Shown here piece by piece: positions 35,341 to 46,993 of a stretch of DNA of 64,000 nucleotides. Position numbers and translations under genes: made by a program. The notes below the pieces were generated by a model. That model was given only the letters and a program-made list of their open reading frames with translations, was not told where the DNA came from and ran no database searches. Positions within the stretch are counted from its first letter, which is position 1, and each line of letters opens with the position of its first letter. Origin of the DNA: Knoellia sp. p5-6-4 (GTDB lineage Bacteria; Actinomycetota; Actinomycetes; Actinomycetales; Dermatophilaceae); NCBI RefSeq assembly GCF_029222705.1, contig NZ_JARGZF010000001.1, forward strand, positions 1,174,437 to 1,238,436, written 5' to 3'.

Positions 35341-36342
35341 TCACCCCACGCGGTCGACGACACCGGTCGCCAGCGCCAGCAGCGCGTCCTTGGCCTCACC
35401 CTCGGGAAGCGGCGCCAGCGCGTCCTGCGCCTGCCGCGCCACGGCATACGTGCGCGTGCGCGCCTCCTCCATGGCCGGGTGGGCGCGCAGCAGGCCCAGC
35501 GCCTCGGCCAGGAGGGCGTCGTCTCGCAGGTCGGAGCCGAGCAGCTCCTTGAGGCGGGCGTCGGCGGGGTCGCTCGAGGCACGGGCGAGAAGCACCGGCA
35601 GCGTGGCCTTGCCCTCGCGCAGGTCGGTGCCCGGCGTCTTGCCGGTCTCCTCACTCTCCGAGGCGATGTCGATGAGGTCGTCGGCGAGCTGGAAGGCCAT
35701 GCCGAGCCGCTCGCCGTACTCGCGCAGGGTCTCCACGACGACGGGGTCGCAGCCGCCGAACATCGCGCCGTAGCGGGCCGCGGTGGCGATCAGCACCCCC
35801 GTCTTGTCGGCCAGCACACCGAGGTAGTAGTCGACCGGGTCGGTGCCGGGCGGGCACGGCCGGTCATCGCGGATCTGCCCGGAGCACAGGCGCACGAAGG
35901 TCTCCGCCTGGATCTTGACGGCGACCGGCCCGAGGTCGGCGATGATCGAGGAGGCAGTGCCGAACAGCAGGTCGCCGACGAGGATGGCCGTGGAGTTGTC
36001 GTACTTCGCGTTGGCGCTCGGGGCGCCGCGCCGCACGTCCGCCTCGTCCATGACGTCGTCGTGGTAGAGCGAGGCCAGGTGCGTCAGCTCGACGCCCGTG
36101 GCGGCAGCCACCACCTGCTCGTTGACACCCTCGCCCAGCTCCGAGGCGAGCAGCGTGAGCAGCGGGCGGAACCGCTTGCCGCCGGCCTCTGCCAGGTGGA
36201 CGTTCGCCTCGGCGATGAAGGGGTCGTCGTGGTCGACCTCGCGGCGCAGCAGCGCGTCGACCTCGGACAGGCCCCGCTGGAGCCGCTCGGTCAACCCGGA
36301 GGAGACCGAGGGCAGTGCCAGCACCGGGGGCGTCGCGCTCAT
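35341..36342 (-). CDS. Polyprenyl diphosphate synthase for menaquinone side chain
   Basis: A 333-residue trans-isoprenyl diphosphate synthase that elongates allylic diphosphates with IPP. It shows GGKRFRPLLTLLASEL, the first Asp-rich motif LASLYHDDVMDEAD and the second, GMAFQLADDLIDIAS, plus GKTPGTDLREGKATLP. It resembles GrcC/HepT/IspB-type long-chain synthases. The ATG at 36342 lies 10 bp after the nuoN stop, so it is the last gene of the nuo operon, which ties side-chain supply to complex I. Product length cannot be read from sequence. Confidence 0.9.
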   Translation of the reverse strand: MSATPPVLALPSVSSGLTERLQRGLSEVDALLRREVDHDDPFIAEANVHLAEAGGKRFRPLLTLLASELGEGVNEQVVAAATGVELTHLASLYHDDVMDEADVRRGAPSANAKYDNSTAILVGDLLFGTASSIIADLGPVAVKIQAETFVRLCSGQIRDDRPCPPGTDPVDYYLGVLADKTGVLIATAARYGAMFGGCDPVVVETLREYGERLGMAFQLADDLIDIASESEETGKTPGTDLREGKATLPVLLARASSDPADARLKELLGSDLRDDALLAEALGLLRAHPAMEEARTRTYAVARQAQDALAPLPEGEAKDALLALATGVVDRVG

Positions 36343-36352
36343 CAGGACACCG

Positions 36353-37927
36353 TCATCGCAGGAACTGGGACGAGCTCTCGGCCAGCGCCAGCACCTGCGA
36401 GGGGAAGACACCGAGGACGAGGGTGACGAGCGTCCCCACGGTCAGCGCCACGGTCGTCATCGGCGACGGCATCTCTGCCACGACCTCGCCGCCCGCGGGC
36501 TCGGTGAAGTACATGAGCACGATCAGCCGGACGTAGACGAACGCCGTGATGACGCTGCAGAGGACGCCGATGGCCACCAGTGCCACTCCTGCACGACCGC
36601 CGGTGGCGACCGCCGGAGCGAACGCCGCGTACTTGGCGGTGAAGCCGGACGTCAGCGGGATCCCGGCAAAGGCCAGCAGCAGGAAGGCGAAGACGGCGGC
36701 CACGACCGGGTGGTTGCGGCCGAGCCCCGCCCACTGCGACAGGTGCGAGGCCTCGGAGCCGCCCTGGCGGACCATCGAGACGACGGCGAAGGCGGCGATC
36801 GTCATGAAGCCGTAGGCCACGAGGTAGAACATCGTGCCCGCGACGCCGAGCCGGTCGAAGGCCAGCACGGCCACGAGGATGAAGCCCGCGTGGGCGATCG
36901 AGGAGTAGGCCAGCAGCCGCTTGACGTCGGTCTGGGTGACCGAGAGCACCGCGCCGACGATCATCGTCAGGGCGGCGACGGCGATGACGCCGGCCCGCCA
37001 GTCCCAGCGGTTGGCCTCGAGGCCCACGTAGACCAGGCGCAGGATGGCGCCGAAGGCGGCCACCTTGGTGCACGCGGCCATGAAGCCGGTGACCGGGGTG
37101 GGGGCACCCTGGTAGACGTCGGGGGTCCACGAGTGGAAGGGCACCGCGCCGACCTTGAAGAGCAGGCCGACGAGCAGGAAGACCACACCCGGGATGAGCA
37201 GGCCGTCGAGCGGGCCGGACGCGGCCGTGATGGCCGCGGCGATGTCGGCGAGGTAGACCGAGCCGCTGTAGCCGTAGAGCAGGGCCGCGCCGAAGAGGAA
37301 GAACGCCGAGGAGAAGGCGCCGAGCAGGAAGTACTTCAGCGACGCCTCCTGCGACAGCAGCCGGCGCCGGCGCGCCAGGCCCGAGAGCAGGTAGAGGGGC
37401 AACGACAGCACCTCGAGGGCGACGAACATCGTCAGCAGGTCGCCGGCCGCCGGGAAGAGCATCATGCCGCCGACCGCGAAGAGGGTGAGCGGGAAGACCT
37501 CGCTGCTCATCAGGCCCGCTCGCATGGCGGAAGCCTCGTGGGGCGAGCCCGGGACCGCCGCGCCCATCGGCGTGAACGCGTCGGGGCCCTCCCCACCGAA
37601 GCGCTCGGCCATGGTGAGCACGCCGAGCACCGACATCAGCAGGATGGCGCCCTGGAGGAAGAGGGCGGGGCCGTCGATGACCACGGCACGCTCGAGGGTG
37701 ATGCCCTGGGCGTCGACCGAGATCATGACGAGCACGACGAGGGCCGCCACCAGGGCCACGAGCGCGACCCCAACCTGCATGGCGTAGCGCAGCCGCCGCG
37801 GGGCGAACGCCTCGACGAGCACGCCGACCAGGGCGCCGCCGAAGACGACGAGCATCGGGGCGATGGCCGCGTAGTCGACCTGGGCGACCTCGAACTGGGT
37901 CGACAGGCTGGTGGTCAGGGCGGTCAT
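36353..37927 (-). CDS. nuoN: NADH-quinone oxidoreductase subunit N
   Basis: A 524-residue antiporter-like subunit. Pumping residues are seen in TMFVALEVLSLPLYLLSGL (Glu), LLFKVGAVPFHSWTPDVYQGAPTP (Lys) and AACTKVAAFGAI (Lys). The start ATG at 37927 shares a base with the nuoM stop; the preceding GTG (37930) is an alternative. Its C-terminal end is ten bases before the polyprenyl synthase gene. It is the last structural gene of the complete complex I operon. Confidence 0.95.
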   Translation of the reverse strand: MTALTTSLSTQFEVAQVDYAAIAPMLVVFGGALVGVLVEAFAPRRLRYAMQVGVALVALVAALVVLVMISVDAQGITLERAVVIDGPALFLQGAILLMSVLGVLTMAERFGGEGPDAFTPMGAAVPGSPHEASAMRAGLMSSEVFPLTLFAVGGMMLFPAAGDLLTMFVALEVLSLPLYLLSGLARRRRLLSQEASLKYFLLGAFSSAFFLFGAALLYGYSGSVYLADIAAAITAASGPLDGLLIPGVVFLLVGLLFKVGAVPFHSWTPDVYQGAPTPVTGFMAACTKVAAFGAILRLVYVGLEANRWDWRAGVIAVAALTMIVGAVLSVTQTDVKRLLAYSSIAHAGFILVAVLAFDRLGVAGTMFYLVAYGFMTIAAFAVVSMVRQGGSEASHLSQWAGLGRNHPVVAAVFAFLLLAFAGIPLTSGFTAKYAAFAPAVATGGRAGVALVAIGVLCSVITAFVYVRLIVLMYFTEPAGGEVVAEMPSPMTTVALTVGTLVTLVLGVFPSQVLALAESSSQFLR

Positions 37928-39456
37928 CACTTCGAACTCCCGTCAGCGGCGTTGGTCGGCGCAGGGTCCGAGACGCCCACGTAGGACAGCGTCTTCTCCA
38001 CGGCCGGGTTGAGCAGGTCGAGGGCTGGCTTGGGGTAGAAGCCCAGGACGAGGAAGGCGGCGATGAGCGGCGCGATCACGAGCTTCTCGCGCAGGTTCCA
38101 GTCGTGCACGGGCTCGACCAGCTCGGGCTTGGGCCCGGTCATCATCCGCTTGTACATCAGCAGGATGTACAGCGCGGCGAGGATGATGCCCGCCGTGGCG
38201 ATGACGGCGGCGGCCTGGTAGCGCTGGTAGGTGCCCACGAGGACGAGGAACTCGGAGACGAACGCGGCGAGGCCGGGCAGCGCCAGGCCGGACAGGCCCG
38301 CCACGAGGAACGCGCCCGCCAGGCCGGGGGTGACCCGCTGCCAGCCGCCGTAGTCGGGGATTCGCTTGCTGCCGCGGCGGGAGATGAGCATGGCGGCGAT
38401 GAGGAACAGCGCTGCAGTGCCGAAGCCGTGGTTAAGCATGTACAGCGTGGAGCCGGCGCCGCCGACCGTGGTGAGGGCGAAGATGCCCAGCACGATGAAG
38501 CCGAAGTGGCTCACCGAGGTGTAGGCGATCAGGCGCATGACGTCGGTCTGGCCGATCGCCAGCAGTGCGCCGTACAGCACCGAGATGACCGCCAGGACGA
38601 TGACCACCGGGGTCGCCCACTTGCTGGCCTCGGGGAACAGCTGGAGGCAGAAGCGGATCATGCCGAAGGTGCCGACCTTGTCGAGCACGCCGACGAGGAG
38701 CACGGCGGTGGCCGGGCGGGCCTCGGTGGCAGCGTCCGGCAGCCAGGTGTGCACCGGCCACATCGGCGCCTTCACCGCGAAGGCGAAGAAGAACGCGACG
38801 AACATCAGGCGCTCGGCCGTGACCGGGATGTCGAGGCCGGTCAGCTTCGAGACGAGGAAGCCGTCGGCGCCGCCGGGGCCGTACTGGTACAGCGCGATGA
38901 CGCCGACCAGCATCACGAGGCCGCCGGCGAGCGAGTAGAGCAGGAACTTCACCGCGGCGTACTGGCGACGGGCGCCGCCGTAGGAGCCGATCAGGAAGTA
39001 GACCGGGATGAGCATCGCCTCGAAGAAGACGTAGAAGAGGAAGACGTCGGTGGCCGCGAAGACGCCGATCATGAACGTCTCGAGCACCAGCATCAGCGCG
39101 AAGTAGTTCTTCTCGCGCTTGCCCCCCTCGGGCACGTCGTCCCAGGCGGCGAGGATGCAGACCGGGGCGAGGATCGCAGCCATGAGGATCATGACCAGCG
39201 CGATGCCGTCGACTCCCATCGCGTAGGAGACGCCGAACTGCGGTATCCACTCGTGCTGCTCGGTGAGCTGGAACTGCTCGCCCGAGCCGGTGTCGAACTG
39301 CAGCGCCGCCGCCACGGTGAGCACGAGCGTCAGCCCGGACACCCCGAGGGCGATGTGCCTGGCCCGGTCGGCCACCCCGGCCGGCAGGGCGAAGACGATG
39401 GCGGCGCCGACGAGCGGCAGCAGCGCGATCGTCGTCAGCCAGGGGAAGTTGGTCAT
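37927..39456 (-). CDS. nuoM: NADH-quinone oxidoreductase subunit M
   Basis: A 509-residue, 14-helix proton-channel subunit. Conserved Glu lies in FLFYVFFEAMLIPVYFLIG and the central Lys in FAVKAPMWPVHTWLPDAATEA, with VLDKVGTFGMIRF following. ATG 39456 overlaps the nuoL stop by one base (TGATG). About 20 residues longer than the paralogue at 17207, with a more conventional sequence. Confidence 0.95.
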   Translation of the reverse strand: MTNFPWLTTIALLPLVGAAIVFALPAGVADRARHIALGVSGLTLVLTVAAALQFDTGSGEQFQLTEQHEWIPQFGVSYAMGVDGIALVMILMAAILAPVCILAAWDDVPEGGKREKNYFALMLVLETFMIGVFAATDVFLFYVFFEAMLIPVYFLIGSYGGARRQYAAVKFLLYSLAGGLVMLVGVIALYQYGPGGADGFLVSKLTGLDIPVTAERLMFVAFFFAFAVKAPMWPVHTWLPDAATEARPATAVLLVGVLDKVGTFGMIRFCLQLFPEASKWATPVVIVLAVISVLYGALLAIGQTDVMRLIAYTSVSHFGFIVLGIFALTTVGGAGSTLYMLNHGFGTAALFLIAAMLISRRGSKRIPDYGGWQRVTPGLAGAFLVAGLSGLALPGLAAFVSEFLVLVGTYQRYQAAAVIATAGIILAALYILLMYKRMMTGPKPELVEPVHDWNLREKLVIAPLIAAFLVLGFYPKPALDLLNPAVEKTLSYVGVSDPAPTNAADGSSK

Positions 39457-41390
39457 CACTGGATCACCCACACAGCAGCGAAGAGGGCGACGACACCGGC
39501 GAGCATCGTCAGGGCGTAGGACCGGGCAAAACCGTTCTGGATCCGCCGCAGGCGGCTCGAGGTGCCGCCCACGAGCGCGGCCAGGCCGCCGACCGCCCCG
39601 TCGACACCGCGGTTGTCCGCGAACACGAGCGAGCGGGTCAGGTGGATGCCGGGGCGCATGAACACGCCCTCGTTGACGTCGTCCTGGTAGAGGTCGCGGC
39701 GCGCGGCCTGCGTGGCCAGCGAGCCGGCCGGGGCGACCACCGGGACCTCGTCACGCCAGTAGCGCATCCAGGCCAGGAGGATGCCGCCCGCGACGAGCAA
39801 CAGCGTCAGGCCCATGATGACCGGCACCGCGAGCACCGGGTGCTCCTCGCCGTGCTCCCCCACCACCGGCTCGAGCCAGTGGGTGAAGACGTTGGTGGGG
39901 CCGAGGACGAGGCCGAGCAGGCCGGAGCCGACGGCCAGCACCATCATCGGCACGGTCATGAGCAGGGGCGACTCGTGCGGGTGGACGTCGTCGGTCCAGC
40001 GCTTCTTGCCGTGGAAGGTCATGAAGAACAGGCGTGACATGTAGAAGGCCGTGATGCCGGCGCCGAGGAGCGCGGCACCGCCGAAGACCCAGGGGCGCCA
40101 GCCCTCGCCGATGAAGGCGGCCTCGATGACCTTGTCCTTGGACCAGAAGCCGGAGAACGGCGGGACACCGAGGATGGCCAGCCAGCCGAGCGCGAACGTG
40201 GCCCACGTGATCTTCATGGCCCCGGACAGGCCGCCGAAGCGGCGCATGTCGACCTGGTCGTTCATGCCGTGCATGACCGAGCCGGCCCCGAGGAACATGC
40301 CGGCCTTGAAGAAGCCGTGCGTGATCAGGTGGAAGATCGCGAACGCCGCGCCCACCGGGCCCAGCCCCGCGGCCAGCATCATGTAGCCGATCTGCGACAT
40401 GGTCGAGGCGGCCAGCGCCTTCTTGATGTCGTCCTTGGCGCAGCCGACGATCGCACCGAAGAGCAGCGTGATCGCACCCACGATGACGACGACCAGCTGG
40501 GCGTCGGGGGCGTTGTTGAAGATGAAGCCGCTGCGCACGACGAGGTAGACGCCGGCGGTCACCATGGTTGCCGCGTGGATGAGCGCGGAGACCGGCGTCG
40601 GGCCCGCCATCGCGTCGCCCAGCCAGCTCTGCAGCGGGAACTGCGCCGACTTGCCGGTCGCGCCGAGCAGGAGCATCAGGCCGATCGCGGTAAGCGTCGC
40701 CTCACTCGCGTTCCCCGCCGCCTCGGAGACCCCGGCGAAGGTGACCGTGCCGAAGGTGACGAACATGATCATGATCGCGACCGACAGGCCGAAGTCACCG
40801 ACGCGGTTGACCACGAACGCCTTGTTGGCGGCTGTGGCGTAGGCCGGGTTGTGGTTCCAGAACCCGATGAGCAGGTAGGACGCCAGGCCGACACCCTCCC
40901 AGCCCACGTAGAGCAGCAGGTAGGAGTCCGCGAGCACCAGCAGCAGCATCGCCGCGACGAAGAGGTTGAGGTAGGCGAAGAACCGGCGCTTGTCCGGGTC
41001 GTGCTCCATGTAGCCGAGCGAGTACACGTGGATCAGCGAGCCCACGAAGGTCACCAGCAGGACGAACGAGACGGACAGCTGGTCCACCAGCATCCCGGCG
41101 TCGAGCTGGAACGAGCCCGCCGGCACCCACTCGAAGAGCGTCATCTGCATGGCGCGCTCCGCCTCGGGCCGCCCGATCATGGCGATCCAGACCAGGAAGC
41201 CCACGACGAAGCTGGCCCACGACATGGCGGTCGCGAAGACCGGGCCCCACTTGTCGGTGGCCCGGCCGCCGATCAGCAGGACCGCGGCACCGAGCAGCGG
41301 CAGCGCGACCAGCAGCCACGCGGATGCCGTGATGCCGGAGGCCGCGGTGGCGGTCCCTTCGGCAGCGGCGAGGGTTGACAAATGTGTCAC
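39456..41390 (-). CDS. nuoL: NADH-quinone oxidoreductase subunit L
   Basis: A 644-residue distal proton-channel subunit with C-terminal lateral helix. [22 protein letters not shown] and [19 protein letters not shown] hold the conserved Glu and Lys, followed by [24 protein letters not shown] start at 41390 with AAGGGG upstream, one of the few genes of the operon with its own clear Shine-Dalgarno and a 13-base gap. Confidence 0.95.
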   Translation of the reverse strand: MTHLSTLAAAEGTATAASGITASAWLLVALPLLGAAVLLIGGRATDKWGPVFATAMSWASFVVGFLVWIAMIGRPEAERAMQMTLFEWVPAGSFQLDAGMLVDQLSVSFVLLVTFVGSLIHVYSLGYMEHDPDKRRFFAYLNLFVAAMLLLVLADSYLLLYVGWEGVGLASYLLIGFWNHNPAYATAANKAFVVNRVGDFGLSVAIMIMFVTFGTVTFAGVSEAAGNASEATLTAIGLMLLLGATGKSAQFPLQSWLGDAMAGPTPVSALIHAATMVTAGVYLVVRSGFIFNNAPDAQLVVVIVGAITLLFGAIVGCAKDDIKKALAASTMSQIGYMMLAAGLGPVGAAFAIFHLITHGFFKAGMFLGAGSVMHGMNDQVDMRRFGGLSGAMKITWATFALGWLAILGVPPFSGFWSKDKVIEAAFIGEGWRPWVFGGAALLGAGITAFYMSRLFFMTFHGKKRWTDDVHPHESPLLMTVPMMVLAVGSGLLGLVLGPTNVFTHWLEPVVGEHGEEHPVLAVPVIMGLTLLLVAGGILLAWMRYWRDEVPVVAPAGSLATQAARRDLYQDDVNEGVFMRPGIHLTRSLVFADNRGVDGAVGGLAALVGGTSSRLRRIQNGFARSYALTMLAGVVALFAAVWVIQ

Positions 41391-41403
41391 CTGGTGGCCC
41401 CTT

Positions 41404-41703
41404 CTACAGCTTCAGCAGGTTGGCGTCGTCGACCGAGGCCGACCGGCGGGCACGGAAGATCGCGATGATGATCGCGAGGCCGACGACCACCTCGGCGGCA
41501 GCCACGACCATCACGAACAGGGCGATCACCTGGCCGTCGAGGTTGCCCTGCATGCGGGCGAACGTGACGAACATCAGGTTGACGGCGTTGAGCATCAGCT
41601 CCACGCCCATGAAGACCACGATGGCGTTGCGGCGCATGAGCACGGCGGCACCGCCGATGGCGAAGAGCAGCGACGCCAGGTAGATGTAGTTGACCAGGTT
41701 CAT
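41404..41703 (-). CDS. nuoK: NADH-quinone oxidoreductase subunit K
   Basis: A 99-residue three-helix membrane subunit starting [20 protein letters not shown]. Helix 2 Glu is in [16 protein letters not shown] and helix 3 Glu in [22 protein letters not shown] overlap with nuoJ. Length equals that of its paralogue at 20517. Confidence 0.96.
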   Translation of the reverse strand: MNLVNYIYLASLLFAIGGAAVLMRRNAIVVFMGVELMLNAVNLMFVTFARMQGNLDGQVIALFVMVVAAAEVVVGLAIIIAIFRARRSASVDDANLLKL

Positions 41704-42470
41704 CGGTCCCGGCCCTCCTCGATCTCGTGCTCGATGTCGTGCTCGGACTCCACGTGGCGGGTGGGCGTGACCACCTGCTCGCGGGCGTTGAGCACCCGGG
41801 AGACCGACAGCTGGCTCGGGGTCCCGTCGGGTAGCAGCGCGGGGGTGTCGACCGCGTTGTGGCGGGCGTAGACCCCAGGGGCGGGCAGGCCGGCGACGTT
41901 GCGGTTGTCGCGGATCCGGCGCTGTGACCAGGCGCGCTGGCTCGGCCGGTCGCCGATCCTCTCGCGGTGGGCGAGCACCATGGCGCCGAGGGCAGCCGTG
42001 ATCAGCAGCGCGCTGGTGACCTCGAAGACCCACACGTACCGGCCGAAGATCAGGTTGGCGACGCCCGAGACGTTGCCCGTCTGGTCGTTGACCGAGGACA
42101 GCCCCTTCATGGGACCGAAGGTGACCTTGCCGATCGCGAGGAAGACCAGCGCGCCGAGACCGAAGGCCAGCAGCAGGGACGCCCACTTCTGGCCCTTGAG
42201 GGTCTCGACCAGGGAGTCGGAGGAGTCGACGCCGACCAGCATGAGCACGAACAGGAACAGCATCATGACCGCGCCGGTGTAGACGAAGATCTGGATGATG
42301 CCGAGGAAGTCGGCCTCGTTGGCGATGTAGAAGACGCCGAGGTTGATCATCACCAGGGCCATGCCGATCGCGGCGTGCACGGCCTTCTTGGCGAAGAGCA
42401 GCCCGAGTGCCGCCAGCACAGAAATGGGTCCGAGGACCCAGAAGAGAACCTGCTCGCCCGTGCCCGTCAT
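41700..42470 (-). CDS. nuoJ: NADH-quinone oxidoreductase subunit J with long hydrophilic tail
   Basis: A 256-residue subunit with five hydrophobic helices, [21 protein letters not shown] being the signature. After residue ~175 a charged tail of ~80 residues follows ([15 protein letters not shown] to [13 protein letters not shown]), which is not part of the NuoJ core. Such tails occur in some actinobacterial NuoJ proteins; the function is unknown. ATGA overlap with nuoI. Confidence 0.94.
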   Translation of the reverse strand: MTGTGEQVLFWVLGPISVLAALGLLFAKKAVHAAIGMALVMINLGVFYIANEADFLGIIQIFVYTGAVMMLFLFVLMLVGVDSSDSLVETLKGQKWASLLLAFGLGALVFLAIGKVTFGPMKGLSSVNDQTGNVSGVANLIFGRYVWVFEVTSALLITAALGAMVLAHRERIGDRPSQRAWSQRRIRDNRNVAGLPAPGVYARHNAVDTPALLPDGTPSQLSVSRVLNAREQVVTPTRHVESEHDIEHEIEEGRDR

Positions 42471-43147
42471 CGGCGGACCCCCTCAGTGGTGTCGCGGGTT
42501 GCCTGACGGCCGTGCTCGAGCGTGTCGACGCCCTCGACCGGGTCGCCGGTGGGCGCCAGGCCCTCCTCCGGCGTCGCCTCGTGCTGCTCGACCCAGCGCT
42601 GCTGCTCGGGCGTGGCCTTGGCGACCTTGCCCTGGTAGTAGTCGCGCTCCTCCATGCCGTCGACCATCGGGTGCGGCGGCGGGAGCATGCCCTCCTGCAG
42701 CGGGGCGAGCAGCTGCTCCTTGGTGAAGATGAGGTCACCGCGGTTGTTGTCTGCCAGCTCGTAGAAGTTGGTCATCGTCAGGGCCCGCGTCGGGCAGGCC
42801 TCGATGCACAGGCCGCAGAAGATGCAGCGCAGGTAGTTGATCTGGTAGACGCGGCCGTAGCGCTCCCCCGGGGAGAAACGGGCGTCCTCGGTGTTGTCCG
42901 CACCCTCGACGAAGATGGCGTCGGCCGGGCAGGCCCACGCGCACAGCTCGCAGCCCACGCACTTCTCGAGGCCGTCGGGGTGGCGGTTGAGCTGGTGGCG
43001 GCCGTGGAAGCGCGGCTGGGTCGGCCGCTTCTCCTCCGGGTACTCCTCGGTCTCGACCTTGCGGAACATCGTGGCGAACGTGACGCCGAATCCGCCGACC
43101 GGTGCGAAGAGGTCGGAGAAGAAGCCGCCCTTCTTCTGCTCAGGCAC
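42467..43147 (-). CDS. nuoI: NADH-quinone oxidoreductase subunit I
   Basis: A 226-residue 2x[4Fe-4S] subunit carrying clusters N6a and N6b: [12 protein letters not shown] and [27 protein letters not shown] matches the typical spacing. The GTG at 43147 was chosen for its eight-base overlap with nuoH. The C-terminal ~60 residues are hydrophilic, but without the PERP-like repeats of the paralogue. Confidence 0.95.
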   Translation of the reverse strand: MPEQKKGGFFSDLFAPVGGFGVTFATMFRKVETEEYPEEKRPTQPRFHGRHQLNRHPDGLEKCVGCELCAWACPADAIFVEGADNTEDARFSPGERYGRVYQINYLRCIFCGLCIEACPTRALTMTNFYELADNNRGDLIFTKEQLLAPLQEGMLPPPHPMVDGMEERDYYQGKVAKATPEQQRWVEQHEATPEEGLAPTGDPVEGVDTLEHGRQATRDTTEGVRR

Positions 43148-44495
43148 GGTTGCTCTCCTTCTCGATGGCCAGGGACGGCTCGCGCAGCCGCTGGCCGGGC
43201 ATGGGCGGCACCGGGTAGCCACCCGCGAACGGGTCGATCTCCTCGGGGGCCTCAGCCTCTGCGGCCGCCTGCTTCTCGGCCTGCTTGCCCTCCCACACCC
43301 AGGTGACGCCCAGCGCCAGCGCGGCGATGAACCCGACGATGACCAGCGTCGCGACGGGGAACTCGCGTCCGGCCAGGGCGACCGTGCTGTCGCCGAAGTA
43401 GCCGAGCTGCGCGCCGCGGATGAAGGCGACGGCGACCACCCAGGCGAGGGTGACGGGGATGAGGAACTTCCAGCCGAACTTCATGAACTGGTCGTAGCGG
43501 ACGCGGGGCAGGGAGCCGCGCAGCCAGACGAAGAAGAACATGAACGCCCACAGCTTGATGACGAACCAGAGCAGGCCCCACCAGCCCTCGTTGAACATGC
43601 CGTCGTTGATCGCGGCGATGCCGGGAGGCGCCTGCCAGCCGCCCAGGAACATCGTGGTGGCGAGGGCCGAGACGGTGAACATGTTGACGTACTCGCCGAG
43701 GAAGAACATGGCGAACTTCAGCGAGGAGTACTCGGTGTGGAACCCGCCGGTCAGCTCGCCCTCACCTTCGGCGAGGTCGAAGGGCAGGCGGTTGGTCTCG
43801 CCGACCATGGTGACCACGTAGACGAGGAACGAGAAGAACGCCGGGAGGATGTACCAGAGGTCCTTCTGCGCGAAGACGATCTGCGAGGTCGACATCGAGC
43901 CGCTGTAGAGGAAGATCGCGACCAGCGCCAGGCCCATGGCGATCTCGTAGGAGATGACCTGGGCGGTCGAGCGCAGGCCACCGAGCAGCGGGTAGGTCGA
44001 GCCGGAGGACCAGCCGGCCAGAACGATGCCGTAGACGCCGACACCCGCAACGGCGAGCACCAGCAGCACCGCGACGGGGGTGTCGGTCAGCTGCAGGGGC
44101 GTGCGGTGGCCGAACATGCTGACCATCGGCCCCATGGGGATGATCGCGAACGACACGAACGCCATGGCGCCGGCGATCATGGGGGCCAGTGCGAAGACCA
44201 CCTTGTCGGCGTTCTTCGGCGTCAGGTCCTCCTTGAGGGCCAGCTTCACGCCGTCGGCGAGGGTCTGCAGCAGGCCGAAGGGGCCGGTGCGGTTCGGGCC
44301 GGGACGCTGCTGCATCCGGCCGATGACGCGGCGCTCGAACCAGATCACGACCAGCGTGTTGACCAGCAGGAACACGAAGACGAGCAGCGCCTTGACCAGC
44401 GACAGCCACCAGGGCGTGTCGCTGAAGTCGGCGTGCGGATTGTCGGCTGCCGGTAGAGAGGCGAGGGCCTCGGCGGCGAAGGCCAGGCTGCTCAT
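43140..44495 (-). CDS. nuoH: NADH-quinone oxidoreductase subunit H
   Basis: A 451-residue membrane subunit forming the quinone channel entrance. [43 protein letters not shown] and [26 protein letters not shown] are textbook NuoH motifs. About 50 C-terminal residues ([17 protein letters not shown]...) extend beyond the core. ATGA overlap with nuoG. Confidence 0.96.
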   Translation of the reverse strand: MSSLAFAAEALASLPAADNPHADFSDTPWWLSLVKALLVFVFLLVNTLVVIWFERRVIGRMQQRPGPNRTGPFGLLQTLADGVKLALKEDLTPKNADKVVFALAPMIAGAMAFVSFAIIPMGPMVSMFGHRTPLQLTDTPVAVLLVLAVAGVGVYGIVLAGWSSGSTYPLLGGLRSTAQVISYEIAMGLALVAIFLYSGSMSTSQIVFAQKDLWYILPAFFSFLVYVVTMVGETNRLPFDLAEGEGELTGGFHTEYSSLKFAMFFLGEYVNMFTVSALATTMFLGGWQAPPGIAAINDGMFNEGWWGLLWFVIKLWAFMFFFVWLRGSLPRVRYDQFMKFGWKFLIPVTLAWVVAVAFIRGAQLGYFGDSTVALAGREFPVATLVIVGFIAALALGVTWVWEGKQAEKQAAAEAEAPEEIDPFAGGYPVPPMPGQRLREPSLAIEKESNRA

Positions 44496-46993
44496 GCTGC
44501 GCCCTTCCTGACGGTGACGACGGCGCCGGCGCCCACTCCCAGCGTGGAGCGGACGTGGCTGTCGGCGGAGTTCGTGGGGAGCCAGACGACGTGGTCGACC
44601 ATGCCCGGCACGACCTCGAGTGGCACGGTGACCGCACCCGAGGGCGTCGAGACCGTCACCAGGTCGCCGTCGGCGAGGCCGAACGCCTCCGCCGTGGCGG
44701 TGGACACGCGGGCCCGGGTCTTCGCCGCGGTGCCGGCCAGGAACGGCTCGCCGTCCTGCAGGCTGCCCTGGTCGAGCAGGTGGTGCCAGGTGGCGAGCAC
44801 CAGCTCGCCGTCGCCGGCGCTCGGCACCTCACCAGCCGCGACGGACGGCGCGCTCGGGCGCTCGCCCGTCCACGGGCCGAGGGCGGACATCTCGGCGCGG
44901 ACCTCGGCCAGCGTGCGGGTGCCGAGGAACTCGCCGAGCTCGCTGGCGAGCATGTCGAGCACGCGGTAGTCGGACATCGCGTTGGATTCCAGCGCAGCCG
45001 CGAACGGCCGGACCCGGCCCTCCCAGTTGACGAAGGTGCCGCCCTTCTCGGCGTGGGCCGCGACGGGGAGCACGACGTCGGCGACCGCGGTCACCGAGGA
45101 CGGGCGCAGCTCGAGGGAGACGACGAAGGTCTTGGCCAGGGCCTCCTCGGTGCGCGGGTCCGCGAGGTCGGCAGCGTCGACGCCACCGACCACGAGGGCC
45201 CCGACCTCACCGGCGCACGCGGCCTCGAGGATGCCTGCGGTGTCGCGGCCGGGGGCGTCCGGCAGGCCGACGACGTCCCAGGCCTCGGCGACCTGCTGGC
45301 GGGCGGCCGCGTCGGCGACCGGCCGGCCACCGGGCAGCAGCGTGGGCAGCGCACCGGCCTCGAGGGCCCCGCGCTCGCCGGCGCGGCGCGGCACCCAGGC
45401 CAGGCGGGCGCCCGTGGAGGCGGCGAGCGAAGCGGCAGCGGAGAGCGCACCCGGCACCGTCGCCAGCCGCTCGCCGACGAGCAGCACGGCACCCTCGCCC
45501 TTGAGGGCCTCGGCGGCCTTGGCCGCACCGTCGTGGCCCGCGCCACCGTCGGCCAGGGCTGCCAGCACCTCGGCCTCGGTACCGGGAGCGGCGGCGATGA
45601 GGTGACCGGCCAGCTTCTCGAGCCCACGCGTCGCGAAGGGCGCCACGGCATACACGGTGGTCTTGTTCCTCCGGGTCGCCTTGCGCAGCCGCAGGAAGAC
45701 GATCGGCGACTCCTCCTCGGGCTCGAAGCCCACGAGGACGACGGCCCTGGCCTTCTCGAGGTCGGCGTAGGTGACTGCCCCTCCGTCCGGGCCCGTGGCC
45801 ACGACGGACGAGGCGAGGAACTCGGCCTCCTCGACGGAGTGGGGCCGGGCGCGGAAGTCGACGTCGTTGGTCGACAGCACGGTGCGCGCGAACTTCCCGT
45901 AGGCGTAGGCGTCCTCGGCGGACACGCGACCGCCGACCAGCACACCCGCGCCGCGAGCGGCCTTCAGCCCCGCAGCGGCCGCGGCGAGGGCCTCGGGCCA
46001 GGAGACCACCTGCAGGTCGCCCTGCTCGTCGCGGACCATCGGCATCGTGAGGCGGTCACCGGTGGTGGCGTACTGGAACGCCCAGCGGCCCTTGTCGCAG
46101 TTCCACTCCTCGTTGACGGCCGGGTCGTTCCAGGCCATCCGGCGCAGCACGACGCCGCGGCGGTGGTCGGTGCGCATGTCGCAGCCGGACGCGCAGTGCT
46201 CGCAGACGCTCGGGGTCGACACCAGGTCGAACGGGCGCGACCGGAAGCGGTAGGCCGCGCCGGTGAGCGCGCCGACCGGGCAGATCTGCACGGTGTTGCC
46301 GGAGAAGTAGGACTCGAACGGCTTCTCCTCGTAGATGCCGACCTGCTGGAGGGCGCCGCGCTCGACGAGGGCGATGAACGGGTCACCGGCGATCTGGTCG
46401 GAGAAGCGGGTGCAGCGGGCGCACAGCACGCAGCGCTCGCGGTCGAGCAGCACCTGCGAGGAGATGTTGATCGGCTTGGGGTAGGTGCGCTTGATGTCCT
46501 CGAAGCGCGAGACCGGGCGGCCGTTGCTCATCGCCTGGTTCTGCAGGGGGCACTCGCCGCCCTTGTCGCAGACCGGGCAGTCGAGCGGGTGGTTGATGAG
46601 CAGCAGCTCCATGACGCCCTGCTGGGCCTTGTCGGCGACCTTCGAGGTCAGCTGGGTCTTGACCTCCATGCCGTTGGCCACGGTCATGGTGCACGAGGCC
46701 TGCGGCTTCGGCATGGGGCGCAGCGACCCGTCCGGGCCGGGCATCGCCACGTCGACCAAGCACTGGCGGCAGGCGCCGACCGGCTCGAGCAGCGGGTGGT
46801 CGCAGAACCGCGGGATCTGGACGCCGATCTCCTCGGCGGCCCGGATCACCAGGGTGTTCTTGGGGACCGACACCTCGACCCCGTCGATGGTGAGGGTGAC
46901 CAGCTCGACGGCCGGCGGGATCGTCGCGTCCCCGCCCGTGCTCACGGCGTTGCCGCCCGCGCTGGGGCTGGTGGTGGGGTTCGTGGTCGTCAT
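44492..46993 (-). CDS. nuoG: NADH-quinone oxidoreductase subunit G
   Basis: An 833-residue Fe-S/molybdopterin-fold subunit of the NADH module. Cluster ligands in order: [15 protein letters not shown] ([2Fe-2S] N1b), [14 protein letters not shown] (N5, with His), [10 protein letters not shown] and CPVGAL (N4), and [11 protein letters not shown] with NCDKGRW, which corresponds to the extra N7 cluster. The C-terminal half is the degenerate molybdopterin-type domain. Start ATG 46993, ATGA overlap with nuoF. Only one NuoG gene exists in the window. Confidence 0.96.
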   Translation of the reverse strand: MTTTNPTTSPSAGGNAVSTGGDATIPPAVELVTLTIDGVEVSVPKNTLVIRAAEEIGVQIPRFCDHPLLEPVGACRQCLVDVAMPGPDGSLRPMPKPQASCTMTVANGMEVKTQLTSKVADKAQQGVMELLLINHPLDCPVCDKGGECPLQNQAMSNGRPVSRFEDIKRTYPKPINISSQVLLDRERCVLCARCTRFSDQIAGDPFIALVERGALQQVGIYEEKPFESYFSGNTVQICPVGALTGAAYRFRSRPFDLVSTPSVCEHCASGCDMRTDHRRGVVLRRMAWNDPAVNEEWNCDKGRWAFQYATTGDRLTMPMVRDEQGDLQVVSWPEALAAAAAGLKAARGAGVLVGGRVSAEDAYAYGKFARTVLSTNDVDFRARPHSVEEAEFLASSVVATGPDGGAVTYADLEKARAVVLVGFEPEEESPIVFLRLRKATRRNKTTVYAVAPFATRGLEKLAGHLIAAAPGTEAEVLAALADGGAGHDGAAKAAEALKGEGAVLLVGERLATVPGALSAAASLAASTGARLAWVPRRAGERGALEAGALPTLLPGGRPVADAAARQQVAEAWDVVGLPDAPGRDTAGILEAACAGEVGALVVGGVDAADLADPRTEEALAKTFVVSLELRPSSVTAVADVVLPVAAHAEKGGTFVNWEGRVRPFAAALESNAMSDYRVLDMLASELGEFLGTRTLAEVRAEMSALGPWTGERPSAPSVAAGEVPSAGDGELVLATWHHLLDQGSLQDGEPFLAGTAAKTRARVSTATAEAFGLADGDLVTVSTPSGAVTVPLEVVPGMVDHVVWLPTNSADSHVRSTLGVGAGAVVTVRKGAA